From contig CM057149.1 of assembly GCA_029964075.1 (NCBI GenBank), positions 24,318,197-24,382,196 on the forward strand: a stretch of DNA of 64,000 bases. Reading direction: 5' to 3'. Below the pieces are notes generated by a model that made no database searches, was not told the DNA's origin, and saw only the letters and a program-made list of their open reading frames with translations. Positions within the stretch are counted from its first letter, which is position 1. Each line of letters begins with the position of its first letter. Made by a program: the position numbers and the translations under genes. The DNA is from Patiria pectinifera (Eukaryota; Echinodermata; Asteroidea; Valvatida; Asterinidae). Shown here in pieces: positions 22,001-32,789 of the stretch.

Positions 22001-24252
22001 AGATGACTAATTGACCGATAATTAAATTCGACATCAACTACGCCTACTTGATTGTTGACATAACAAATCCCATTATAAACCGGACCACTTTGGTTGCACT
22101 CATGAAAAGTTATGAACTATTCTAATGGACGTCGAAGTCTGAGAAAGAATTTCTTTCACTATTTCCCAATCATTGCTGTACTCGCAACGTGAAACAAAAT
22201 TTGAACATTTTCTCAAAAGAAATGTCGTGGCAAGATAAAAAGGTCATACACACCAAATTCCATTTCTTTTTTTTCTCTCCATTCAGTTGACCCTAGCCAC
22301 TTTCTGTGTGGACTGAAGGATGGACAATATGAATGGTACTGCAGTCCCTGTGCAATAGAGCGCAATGGAGCCATTTACAAGAGGAAAAAGGAAGGGAGAT
22401 GTCCACAAAGTTAGTCAAGATTACACATTTTCTTTTCTTTCCATGTGCCAAAATGGTTCACGACACTGAGCCTGACACAGGTTTTGAACACACACATGTT
22501 GAGAACGAACAATCGGGGACCCCATATATTGTCCCTCTTTTGTTTGTACTAACTTTTAAGGAAGCCCTCCCATATGTTTTGTACACGATTCTAAATTGGG
22601 GACCTTAAGGGGATTGGGACCCTATTGTCCTCTATTGTTCAACGTATGCAGAAACAATCTCAGATCGGTCAATTCGCATGATGTATATCACTCTGATTCC
22701 CTACAACCATCCCCACACACAAGTTTGTGCAACCAACCCTATTCACAGAGGAAGGTCCATTTTTTTCTTATGACGATTTCACAAGTTAAGGTCTTTGGCA
22801 AGTGCCTGAAAACTCCACAAACATAATCAAGGCTGTCGTCCATTGGATGACTGTCTCCATTAAGCTTGATGGCATTCCTGATGTCTCCATTAAGCTTAAT
22901 GGAGCTTGAAGACGCACCTTAACAGTCCTGAACCCTTCATTTTTAATATGATTGTTCACACTCCCTTGGGAGTTAAGTTTAATGACACACGTGATGACAC
23001 ACGTGCTTGTCTACAATCACACCAAAAACATGTGCATGTACACACATTGTTTGCTTACTGTCATCTGCGATTTTAATTTTCGTCTTTTTTTTTATTTGAG
23101 AGACATGATAGGCTAAATCTACCTTTATTTTTTTTTATTGAACTCTGAACACTGGATGTTTTGTCTTTCTTTTGACATACAGAGACGGCATGTAAACCAT
23201 TACCTGGAGGTATGATGCCAGGAGATGGGATCTCAGGCAATGAACCTCCATCGACTGAACCTCCAAGCCCAGACCCCAGTCAGGCGGGTCTTACACCCAC
23301 ACATTCGCCGTCCAATAACACACCCCTTACCACTCCGAATTTCCCAACCAAACCGATTACCACCACAGGAACAACAACTACCTTTGGGCTCTCATCAACC
23401 ACCCGTAACGTACCTCTGACCACCCAGCAGTCACCAACTGAACCCCTGAGCCAACCACCCACTACGCAACTTTCAACTAAAGAACCACCAAGCACAACAC
23501 AATCTCGTGGAGAAACATACTCCCCATCCTACCGACCCTCAAGTGTCCAACCACCATCAAGCGAGACTCCTGGTACCCCGGCTCCACCTATGATCACCAG
23601 CCCTTCACCCCCTGAATCGACCCCCACTAATCCTCCGATAGAACCACCATCAGTCGGACCTCCATCACCTGAGCCCAGAGCGACCGAAGCCCCGATAGTG
23701 ACGGGAAAATCCTCGCCGGGTCCTCAATCCTCAAGTTTCCAACCACCATCAAGCGAGCCTCCTGGTACCCCAGCTCCACCTGTGATCACCAGCCCTTCAC
23801 CCCCTGAATCGACCCCCGCTAATCCTCCGATTGAACCATCATCAGTCGGACCTCCATCACCGGAGCCCAGAACGACCCAAGCCCCGATAGTGACGGGAAC
23901 ATCCTCGCCGGGTTTTCAATCCTCGAGTGTCCAACCACCATCAAGCGAGCCTCCTGGTACCCCGGCTCCACCTATGATCACCAGCCCTTCACCCCCTGAA
24001 TCGACCCCCGCTAATCCTCCGATCGAACCACCATCAGTCGGACCTCCATCACCGGAGCCCGGAGCGACCGAAGCCCCGAGAGTGACGGGAACATCCTCGC
24101 CGGGTTCTCAACCCTTCTTCCCACCCCTTCAGCAGTTCTGCATTCCTAAATCTCAAGGCAGATACTTTAATTGCCCATGTCCGCCTGAGGATCCACCTGT
24201 GATTAATTTCAGACTTCCAAACATCCTCAGTCGAAAATTACAATTTGAATAA
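19021..24252 (+). CDS. Secreted acidic, Kazal-like, proline/threonine-rich protein (6 coding exons)
   Basis: Exons: 19021-19116 (ATG 19050), 20996-21052, 21235-21273, 21474-21650, 22287-22409 and 23183-24252; every junction is phase 1 and the total is about 510 residues. Order of parts: signal peptide (MRLHIILVCLGVAILRTASN), an acidic exon with SISSEEND, a second acidic exon (GDHEDDDDDND), a degenerate Kazal-like module (RLYGSLCSI, then ARDSC), a second one (FLCGLKDGQYEWYCSPC, then EGRC), and a long Pro/Thr/Ser tail with a threefold 64-residue repeat, likely O-glycosylated. It closes with CIPKSQGRYFNCPCP and VINFRLPNI. The Kazal-like modules lack the first two cysteines and the protease-binding loop. 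The donor at 21651 can be read through in frame to 21739, a possible short form. Role unknown; secreted matrix or mucus protein is inference. Confidence 0.75.
21474..21650 (+). other. Degenerate Kazal-like module exon
   Basis: The sequence C-VRHANGNVRLYGSLCSI followed by ARDSC fits the second half of a Kazal domain (C-G-x-D-G-x-x-Y-x-S-x-C-S-L ... C). The usual first two cysteines and the reactive loop are absent. The exon is phase 1 at both ends, so it can be duplicated or skipped without a frameshift. Confidence 0.5.
22287..22409 (+). other. WYCSxC-type Kazal-like module exon
   Basis: HFLCGLKDGQYEWYCSPCAI then KKEGRC. The same pattern C-(G)-x-K-x-G-x-x-x-W-Y-C-S-x-C-(S/A)-(V/I) appears at 29296-29412 and 30899-31030, so it is a repeated module of this locus. 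It resembles a Kazal C-terminal half with an extra cysteine after WY. Confidence 0.65.
23541..24115 (+). repeat. Coding tandem repeat, three units of 192 bp
   Basis: Three 64-codon units begin at 23541, 23733 and 23925, each encoding a Pro/Ser/Thr-rich sequence (QPPSSEPPGTPAPP and later PPSPEP and VTG). The units differ at few positions, suggesting recent expansion or gene conversion. Copy number may vary between individuals. Confidence 0.95.
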
Positions 24253-24395
24253 TAGTGCTAATATAATATACTTTGTCGCTAATTTCTGCTGTACAATTAC
24301 TTCTGTATAAAAATACACGTAAAAATGAAATAGTCATGCGCACCGGTGACCAAAATACTTATAAAGGACCTTTACAAATAATATGAGTACCAGTG

Positions 24396-24530
24396 TTGGA
24401 GCAAAGGCTTTGACCCTCAAGGCCAAAGCCAAGGCCAAGGCTTTAACCCTCAAGGCCAAGGCTTTGACCCTCAAGCCTCGAGGCCAAGGCCAAGGCTTAA
24501 CCCTCAAGGCCAAGGCCAAGGCCCTGTTTT
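24396..24530. repeat. AAGGCC-type minisatellite, block 1
   Basis: Irregular tandem arrangement of CAAGGCCAAGG and CTTTGACCCTCAAGG units. A second block of the same units is at 25488-25600. The open frames across it are artefacts of the repeat. Confidence 0.85.
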
Positions 24531-24587
24531 ATGAAATGACCACTGATATAGAACTAGTTATAGTCACATGAGTAACACATCATCACG

Positions 24588-24909
24588 TAAGGGCGGACCC
24601 AGAACACAATTTTTTTTGGGGGGGGGTAAAGAAATTTTGCTCCCCCCCCAAAAAAAAAAAAGTGGGTCAAAAAATTACGGCTTGGGCTTCAGGGCCCGCT
24701 TAAGGATCCCAAAAAAATTTTGGATTCGAGATGCTCTGTGGTGCGATTTGAGACAATTTCTGACCATTTTAACCAATGTTTTTTTTTAGGAAAAGATGGT
24801 GGTGTACTCATTACCTGCCTTTATTACGACGTCACATAAAAAAAAATGTTTTCGGGGTTTTTTTTTTTGGGGGGGGGAGGCCCCTTTTGGCCCTCCTGGA
24901 TCCGCCCTT
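24588..24909. mobile_element. MULE-like MITE with 9-bp target duplication
   Basis: The ends are inverted repeats TAAGGGCGGACCCAG (left) and CTGGATCCGCCCTTA (right, complement). ATCATCACG directly flanks both sides (24579-24587 and 24910-24918), a 9-bp target duplication typical of Mutator-like elements. The interior has long G-runs and C-runs and no coding capacity. Related ends occur at 48494, 55548 and elsewhere. Confidence 0.8.
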
Positions 24910-24918
24910 ATCATCACG

Positions 24919-26420
24919 AATTGCTCGTTACGAAGAACAACATTTCTTTAATTGCAATCAACATGCTCGCATAGGCCTACACCGTTTTATGACTGCACTG
25001 TATCTATTAAAGTATAAGTTCAGGTCTTCAATATGGTTTAACTAAACAAAATAATGATTTACTTCTATATTGACACACAATTCTCCCAAGTGTAACAAAA
25101 GGGGGATCCAAGAAACTGATTTAGGAAATTTTTATTTGCTGGCCCAATATGGTCAGAAATATCAGCATTATCTAAAACAGATACATGCAAATCTTTAGCA
25201 CTTATCAGGGAGACATATACAACCAATAAGATCTATTCCATAGTTATATGCAATTAAAGTGATCATCTCATTAGCCCCACAAGTGTACGGAATATTTTTG
25301 CAGCAAATATATTACAATGGTAACAAAATGTGATGCTATAAAAGTGGAAGTGTGCCCAACACACAAATCTATAGGGTGCTTCCCTCCTCCATGGTAATAT
25401 GATTAAAATGGTAACAGCAAAATTTCGAACAGATTTATCTGGAAAATGCAAAAATCTATGAGCCTTGGAGAGCCTTGACTCAAAATTGCAAGGCACTGAA
25501 CCCTCAAGGCCAAGGCCAAGGCCAAGGCTTTTGCCCTCAAGCCTCGAGGCCAAGGCCAAGGCTAAGGCAGCCTTAAGGCCAAGGCCCAGCATCAAGGCAC
25601 TGCATCACTGATGAGTACATTATAAGGAAGACGCAAGCGGCCCGGAAAAAAGAACAACTTGTTATTAATTGGGCAATCTGTGGGCAGTGTGCATCTCACA
25701 TAAAAAAATTGTAGATCTGTGGGTCAGTTGAAATAACCATCAAAAATATAAAAATAAAAACCTGCAAGTTTTTGGGAGCCATGATACGCATCCCGTATGC
25801 TGATTATTTCTCATGGCCCCCATCATTAGTGTTACGTTGAGGTTATCTTGTATTGTTTTGTGTTGTATAACACGGTTGGTAATATGAATTGCCCTTCACG
25901 TCATATGGCCTTCTTGTCATGTAAATGGTGAAATCAACAAATAATTTGCGTCGTTATAAACATCATGGAGTAAAGTTCAGTAAAGAAATATTTGTATCTC
26001 CATAAATAAAAGAACTAAGTTAATGTTATCTTTTTGTTGGTTGCTGTGGAAACCAGCCGATATCTCAAAGTTAAGTCGTGAAGCGTGTACGTAGTTGCCC
26101 CTGGATTTCACGAGTGATGAGGATAATCCCTAACTTATGTTTGTAACCTAGATTTTTCTAAGATTTTAGGGAAACTTTGAAATATTAAGCATACTTCTGA
26201 TATTAGGCAAACAGTTTCGCAGCTCCCGATACAAGCCATTCCAAATCACACGTGCAACTTATAAAGAGTCCTGGAGCGGAACGTATCACTGTAACTTTTA
26301 CACCGCCGATGACACTGTACACTATTTCGTTAGCTGAAGATTTCGCTTTGTGTGTCATGGCAACTATTTTGGAGTATTCAGAACAATATCGGTACACAGA
26401 TTAAAAGTGTAGGCAATGTG
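24919..26420. other. Gene-free stretch with minisatellite block 2
   Basis: No exon recognised. The AAGGCC minisatellite block 2 lies at 25488-25600. The rest is AT-rich DNA. Confidence 0.4.
25488..25600. repeat. AAGGCC-type minisatellite, block 2
   Basis: Same units as 24396-24530, about 1 kb away in the same orientation (CAAGGCCAAGGCC and CCCTCAAGCCTCGAGG). Both blocks may be parts of one element. Confidence 0.85.
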
Positions 26421-26740
26421 CGTGTCATGGCCTAGCGGTTAAGAACACCGGACTCATGCTCTGGTGTTTCAGTGGCGTGGGTTCGATCCCGCCGGGTGGA
26501 CACTTGTGCCCTTAAGCAAGGCACTTAACCATTATTGCTTCGTCCTTCGGAGGGGACGTTAAGCCGTAGGTCCCGTTTGCTGTGTTGAAGAACGTAAAAA
26601 AAAAGAACCCAGTGACTCTTATCGCTAAGAGAAGGGGTTTGCCTCGGCGTTTCTGGCCTCCTGTATAAACTCCCACGCGGAGTATTTAGGAGAAGAACCA
26701 ACCCAGAACCAACACTGAGTCTTCAGCCGTTTTCTATAAC
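26421..26740 (+). repeat. tRNA-derived SINE
   Basis: The 5' part is tRNA-like: an A box in ATGGCCTAGCGGTTAAGA and a B box GGGTTCGATCCCGCC. A body follows with GCAAGGCACTTAACC, TTGCTTCGTCCTTCGGA and AAGAACCCAGTGACTCTTA. This head-plus-body layout is that of a polymerase III SINE, and the body type is one I associate with echinoderm genomes (recalled, not checked). The 3' end is approximate. Confidence 0.8.
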
Positions 26741-27884
26741 AAACGGATTGTACTTGTTTGAGTATGACTAATAAATTAATACTTGACCGCAAATTAATAT
26801 TAAAACAATTATTTGATCAATTGAATTCGAGGTGTTTTTTGCTCAAATTTGACTTAAACTCATCAATTATACGCCTTGAACTATTGGAAGTTTTCATAGT
26901 AGTAGGCATATGACTTGTCCCCAATAGCTCACCATGAGTTTGTTTCCATTATACACGGATTACATTTCCAGAATCACAGACCATGAGTTTGTTAATAACT
27001 TCAAATATGTATATGACTGCCAGGGCCGGGGCGATGCAGGAAGCTTGAGTTGTGCATTGGTATGGAATGAGAGAAAGAACAATTTGGACGAATTGCTCAA
27101 ATTCCGCTGAAGTTGTCGCTCTTTGATAAACAGTAGTGACCAATGTCTTCTTAAAGTAATCACGGATGACGAGTGGGACAAAATATGTAATAATAAGTGA
27201 ATGATGGAAAATGCTTCATTGCTTAGCTCGGGAGCTATAAAATGGTCACTGCAAATAAAAAGAACTCGCCGCGGCGAGTTGTTTACTTTCAGTCGTTATG
27301 GTGGTTTTGGCGAACATTTCGCCGCTGCTCATCCAGGTTTTCGCTGCAACATTTTATTGTCGTACCGCGTGATTATTGTCTCGCCGGCGTGTCGTCCCAC
27401 AACATAGAAATGAAATATTTTCATCATTGTTCCATTATGTTGTCCCTCTCGACACCCGCTTTATATTTAATAGTACACAATTGTGGATTCTGTGAGTTTT
27501 TCACCATTCTATCTACCAGATCACCAACCGAATTTGAGTAATTTGACCAAAACATTCATTTGAGGCAAGATATGTAAGGGAAAAGAACGCAATGCTCACT
27601 TCTATTGTGTTGATCATTGTGTCCCGGACCTCAGGAATTTTTTTGATATATCTAGCCGAGGGGGGGTGTTACTTAACATTTTACAACACCTGAACAAATC
27701 CCCGTCATCTGATTGGTGGATCGTTGATCACATGCCATTGAATTATTCGTCCCAACGCACAACGCACGCTCGGCGCGCAGCTCACAGTGCAATGGAAGTT
27801 CTATTGCACGCTGAATAGAACTTTGATTGCACGGTTTCAGTGCTGCCGGTGGTGGCGCTGTGACACAAATCTATTTCACAAAAT
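26741..27884. other. Gene-free stretch
   Basis: No host exon recognised; in particular no signal-peptide exon that could start the gene at 29296. The frame at 27242-27541 has no recognisable domain. Confidence 0.4.
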
Positions 27885-28124
27885 GCGGACGTTACGCCGT
27901 TTGTTCTCCTAACAGAGGATGAAATACATGTATCAGAACTTGAAGCTGATGGTGACGCTGCTAACTCAAAGAAGCAAATTAAATATGCTGCCAAACGATT
28001 AGACAAATTTGCAAAACATACAGGAACATATTTGAAGCATTATACTGATTCACAACTGAAAAACGTCTCGTCGCGATTTTACTCAGGACTGATAAGACAA
28101 AACGCGGCACACTATATCAGATGA
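27885..28124 (+). pseudogene. Crypton/DUF3504-like recombinase fragment
   Basis: A single open stretch reads TPFVLLTEDEIHVSELEA, then NSKKQIKYAAKRLDKFAKH and LKNVSSRFYSGLIRQN, ending at TGA. The pattern of a basic helix (K-K-x-x-K-x-A-x-x-x-L-x-x-F) followed by L-x-x-F-Y-x-x-x-R resembles the N-terminal half of Crypton-type tyrosine recombinases and related DUF3504 proteins. No catalytic half was found downstream. Diverged repeat copies with matching flanks surround it, which supports a transposon origin. Confidence 0.35.
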
Positions 28125-28188
28125 CATGAATTTATTCAGGTAATGAAATAAAACAAATAATTAATGTTTCACATTCGCTTCGTGAAGT

Positions 28189-28326
28189 GGAACATTTCAT
28201 CTGTCACCTCATGAAATTATTCTTACCATTGCACTCATAATCATTCATTATTTGTATAATAGTCTAGGGAACATTCCATCTGACACTTCATGAAATTATT
28301 CTTACCATTGCACTCATAGTCTAGGG
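28189..28326 (+). repeat. Direct repeat pair, about 80 and 59 bp
   Basis: GGAACATTTCATCTGTCACC at 28189 and GGAACATTCCATCTGACACT at 28268, each followed by the same TTATTCTTACCATTGCACTC and ending AGTCTAGGG. Copy 1 has 22 extra bases. Confidence 0.85.
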
Positions 28327-28890
28327 TATAGGGACACTGGGGGTATCCCCTCTATCGCAAATCGTGCACGGTATCAAAATGTTTGAATTAATATGCATTA
28401 TATCACCCAAGAAAATCCTTGTCATTTGATTGGAGGATTGTAGGTCACGCGACATTCATTCATCGAACCATTGCACGTCTATGTCATAACCGTGAATTTT
28501 TGGTTCCATTCACCGTGCATTTTCGTCCATCCCTTTTGATCCTTTGCAAGCCGCGCGCACGCTAAGACACGCAGCGGCGCGGGTCTATACGATCCTTGCG
28601 CTATTTAGACCATATCATGCACTATAGCAGTACAAAACTTGCTGCCGTTGAAGTTGATGTAGTTGCCATGATGTTTTTTTTGGGCATTAATTTAAGAATT
28701 TCCGAAGTTAAATTTTCGTTACTGTCAATGATTGGACTTTTAAATCTTTATAGGGCCTAAGTCTTGAACGAGCGGGAAAAAAAGAAGTGGATATAATATA
28801 CAATTTAGTGACTTTTGTCTGTTCTTAAAGTTTTATCCTCTAATCGAATGACAAAGATCTACTTGGATGTTGTATAAAACAAATAATGAT

Positions 28891-29000
28891 TGTTTCGCAT
28901 TCGTGCAATGGTGAGAATATTTTTCATTCCTTGAAAGATGGAATGTTCCATTTAATCTTTCAGCTCATGAAAATATTCTCACCATTGCATTCATAAACAT
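28891..29000. repeat. Inverted repeat hairpin
   Basis: The left arm around GCAATGGTGAGAATATTTTT and the right arm AAAATATTCTCACCATTGC pair over about 30 bases with a loop of about 40. The right arm resembles the direct repeat at 28189-28326, so all are probably pieces of one mobile family. Confidence 0.75.
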
Positions 29001-29295
29001 TCACTATTTGTATACAAATGCACTGCCAGCTCATGCTTGTTGCCTTTAATGCTTGCTTGTGCGCATGCGCGCATACATTTCAAGTAAGTAGAGAGCTGAT
29101 CAATGAAGAATTTGAAATCAAATTTGAAAAGTGTGCTTTCACGGATGTACCTCCCCGTCTTTAAACGTTGACAATTTTATGTAAAACATTATAAAGAAAG
29201 CAGATATTTGAAATTGTTAAAAGAGGGGTTTTGAAGACCTTGAATTTTCATTAATCTAATTTTCTCGCTCTCTCTCTTCTTCTTTTTTACAACAG

Positions 29296-32200
29296 AGGGA
29301 CTGTGTGTTCTCCTAACCAACAAGAAAATAAAATGGTATTGCAGCCTCTGCTCCGTCGACATGACGAGTAATCATATCCAGAAAATATTTCCTAAAAACG
29401 ACAGATGCGAAGGTAAGCAGGCTTCCATGTTGCAATGTATTTTCCTTTCTGTTTAACAACCATGCACATGACCGTAAACATTGACTGTTTCACGCTTGCT
29501 GCCATCCTGGGTTAATTGGAATAGCCACGCTAGCTCTATGGTGGCAACCGTTGTCAAACGTTTTTTTTCCAGACAAATTTGCTGACGGACGGACAAATTA
29601 GTTCTGGAAGGTAGCAAAGGATTTTTTTTCCTGGTCAGATGAAGATGGTAGAATTTGTACTTCAAATTTACTCACTTCTATTTGTTTCCTACGCTTGTTA
29701 ACAGATAAGCTTTCCAATGGCTGCAAGTATCCAAACCCGGAAGAAGTTACTGTTACGCCAACACAAGGTAAGCGCTCTGCCGAGAAAATCATAGCCAACC
29801 CCCAACCCCCACCTTGCTGGTGTCATAAATCGTTGAGTGTAAATGCTTGATTTGTGAGACCTTGTATAATAAACCGTTAGATACACTTACTGTCGGTACC
29901 ACGGACTTAAAGCATTTTTATGGAATTGAGTGGGCAGATTAATCTCTGTGCATTATGCTCATCTTAAGCCGGGAATCGCTATCGAATCTGCGTCGTCAGA
30001 GGTTCATAGATACTCACTATGGACCAATCCGGGCACGCAAACCATCACGAAGGCCCCCTTCAATGGCCAAGGCATTTGCTAACTATTGCTCAGGATAATC
30101 CGTCTTGAGGCAGTTGCTTTGTACAATAGCTTGCACAGTGGTTTCTCCATCGAAGGGGGCCACGAGAATGTTCGGTGATCACGTACCGGTACCCGGATTC
30201 GTCTGTGGTCGACAAGTATATTATTGACACTTGCTGCACCAGACTGAAAACCATGCGGCCTGGGAACCAAGCACATGACCCTTTCAGGCTACCGTAGGTT
30301 TATAAAGCTACGTCTAAACCAGTTCCTGATTGGATCATCTCGCTCACGTGACGCGGCTTCTGTGTTTGATCCCGACACGTTGTTGACTGCAGCATCAGTC
30401 GGGGGATTAAAATCTGTGCGGATTTAAAGCTCATACTAATTTCGTTCTTTCGAATGTTTCATACAAACAAAAGAGCTTTTAAGTGTTTTCTTACAAATAA
30501 AAGCGCTTTGTAATGGCTGTAAAAAGTGGTATGCATTTATAGGTAAATGTATCCTACAAAGTGGTGTCACGGAGCACGCGCAGTGGATAGACTACGTACG
30601 AACGTCCAGTACGATTATGACATCTGTCAGGACCACTCAGAATTAGAAAGTGGGCCAGCGAGTAATCTTGCATGGTGAGGGATCAAGCATCAGTTTGAAT
30701 AGGTGCTGATAAATAGGTCGAATTAAGTAAATTGTATGAGTTTTCCGTTACCTCACCCTATACATGTATAGAAAAGCATTTCTTTCTTCAACCACCCATA
30801 TAAAGATTTGATTGACTTTAATTGATTGACCATAAAATAAAGTTACCCCTAAATTTTTTTTTTTTTTTTTTTGCAAATACAATTTTGATTTTCTGCAGTT
30901 GACACCAACACGCACGTGTGTGGGAAGAAAAGCGGTAAATTCCAATGGTACTGCAGTTACTGCTCCGTAGAGAAAAACAATGCAAACTTCAGGCCGCGGT
31001 ATGCTTGTCGGCGAAATAATGCAAAAACAGGTATGTGAACATTTATCCATTAAAAAAAAGGAAATGGAACCCCTTCCCCCTTACAGTTCAAGCTTTGCCT
31101 GCTAAAAGGTAGGCATAGTGCTGAACAACTGAACCGTGTCATTCAATCCAGAGCCCCCAGGGAGAGCAGTTAACCGATGGGGCTACCCTGGTCAAATAAA
31201 ATTATAAGCAAATAAATAAAATTGGAAAGTTGCCTGACTTTGTCGTGGGGGTTGCCAGACCAACTTGCAGGTTGGGTACGTCTGAAAATCTCTTTTTGCA
31301 AAGGGGCACTGTTTATAAAGAAGTGTTCTTTTAGTTAAAGTAAATTAACCCAACGAGAAATGTACATTCCCTTCACCCTACGGATTTATGCAATAATATA
31401 ATATGTGGAGTGACCTGGCCTCGTGGTCTGGGGTATTGAGTTCGTGATCTGCAGGTAATTCTGCAGGTTGTGTGTTCATTTCCAGCCTGGGGTTATGGTG
31501 CGTGTGCTCTTGAGCAAGGCACTTTTTTGTCACTCGTTGCTTCTCTCCACCAAGGAGTAAAATGAGTACCCTTGAGGGCAGAAATGGTTATTGTGATTGA
31601 ATTAATTGAATTGTCCTTGCACCTAACAGGCAGCAAAAAGCTGCATACTCCCCAGGGAGCTGAGATGGTATATGTTTAATTGGCCCAGTGATCAGGGGTA
31701 ATAATACTAATGTCAAGCGCTTTGATCTTTTTTTAAGATGGACTTTTTGCGTCGGGATGATAAATCATAATCACGTTTTTAAAAACACTGTATACTCAGT
31801 ATGTTACCTCCCGAGTGAAAGTTGGAAAAAATTGGTGAGTTGAGTGGTAAGACATCTGCACTAGAAAGCAGGAGGTCGTGGGTTCGAGTCCCACCCGAGG
31901 GATTTTTTCCAACTTTCACACGGGAGATAACACACTGAGTATACAGTGTTTAAACGTCGGTGAAGGGCAAAACCTATAATTTGATACGCTTTGATCTTAC
32001 TTAAAAGCGCATATGAAAACCCTATGTTATTATTATTATTATCAACAAACTAAGAAAAAGGGACAGGAGCACCTCTAGTATCAAATGGGGTCCAGAACCC
32101 CCATCCCCACCCCACCCCCACCACCACCACCACCGTCACGATCAGGTGTACATTATTGTGCCAGTAGCTTTAGCTCACCCTCTGAGAAATCTATTTCAAC

Positions 32201-32493
32201 CTCATTTTTTTTTTTTTTATCTCCGAACAGATACACTCTGCATAGGCCTACCCCAGGAAGACATCCCGTCCACTTCTCCACCGGACCTGCCGACCACCGA
32301 AGCTCCCACCACCAGTCCTCGCACCGTCTTCCCGCCCTTGCAACCCCTCTGCATACCCGATTCCCAAGGCACTTACTCCAATTGCCCGTGTCCGACAGAT
32401 TACAAAGTTCCAAAGATGAATTTTGCCTTACCGGATATCGTGACGAGGTCGTGTAAGCCTTCTCCAGTACCCGACAGAGAAAACCCACAATAG
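29296..32493 (+). CDS. Paralogous Kazal-like secreted protein, 3' part (4 exons)
   Basis: Exons: 29296-29412, 29705-29767, 30899-31030 and 32231-32493, all phase-1 junctions with GT-AG borders. They encode a WYCSxC module (KKIKWYCSLCSV, then NDRC), a short linker (NGCKYPNPEEVTVTP), a second WYCSxC module (VCGKKSGKFQWYCSYC, then RYAC), and a tail of Pro/Thr residues ending CIPDSQGTYSNCPCP and MNFALPDIV. The tail is the same module as the end of the 19050-24252 gene, without the threefold repeat. No signal-peptide exon was found in the 5 kb upstream. Either the start is missed, or these exons are an alternative 3' half of the upstream gene, which the uniform phase-1 borders would allow. A polyadenylation signal lies at 32784. 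Confidence 0.7.
31410..31610 (+). repeat. SINE-like sequence in an intron
   Basis: A-box-like TGGCCTCGTGGTCTGGGG and B-box-like GTGTGTTCATTTCC, followed by GAGCAAGGCACTTTT, the same body core as the SINE at 26421. More degraded. Located in the last intron of the 29296-32493 gene. Confidence 0.55.
31784..31951. mobile_element. MITE carrying a tRNA-like core
   Basis: Terminal inverted repeats of about 50 bp (left AACACTGTATACTCAGTATG onward, right the complement with few changes) enclose about 70 bp that looks like a tRNA: a D-arm-like GAGTTGAGTGGTAAGA, an anticodon-arm-like CTGC...GCAG, and a perfect T-arm GTGGGTTCGAGTCCCAC. The acceptor stem does not close by eye, so it is called tRNA-like only. 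It lies in the last intron of the 29296-32493 gene. Confidence 0.75.
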
Positions 32494-32783
32494 AAAACTG
32501 TACCAAAGAGAACCAATCGTATACTGTGACACGAACTAATGGCTAAACTAAATTTCTTCCATTTAGATAATTTCTGAGAACGGAAGCACATTATAAGCTG
32601 CTTCTTGTGTGTGTGCGTGTACAAACACTGCCTTGTGGGGTACTGGAACAATGGGAGGTACCCCACAAGGAATGCCCACCGACTTGCGGGGTGCCGTTTT
32701 GGTACCCCACAAGTTTTTCACGAAATAGATATATGGATTTTACTCAAAAACTAGGTATTTCCAAGGTGGGTTGATCTGTCGCA

Positions 32784-32789
32784 AATAAA
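32784..32789 (+). other. Polyadenylation signal AATAAA
   Basis: Canonical AATAAA about 290 bases after the stop at 32493. Confidence 0.6.

Noticed and set aside
24334..24571. Open frames rich in ALALALRVKA or KAKALTLKAK
   Set aside because: Pure products of the AAGGCC minisatellite.
26421..26500. Stand-alone tRNA gene
   Set aside because: It continues into a SINE body and lacks a closed acceptor stem.
31832..31901. Functional tRNA gene
   Set aside because: The T-arm is perfect but the acceptor stem does not pair and the anticodon arm is irregular; it is the core of a MITE.
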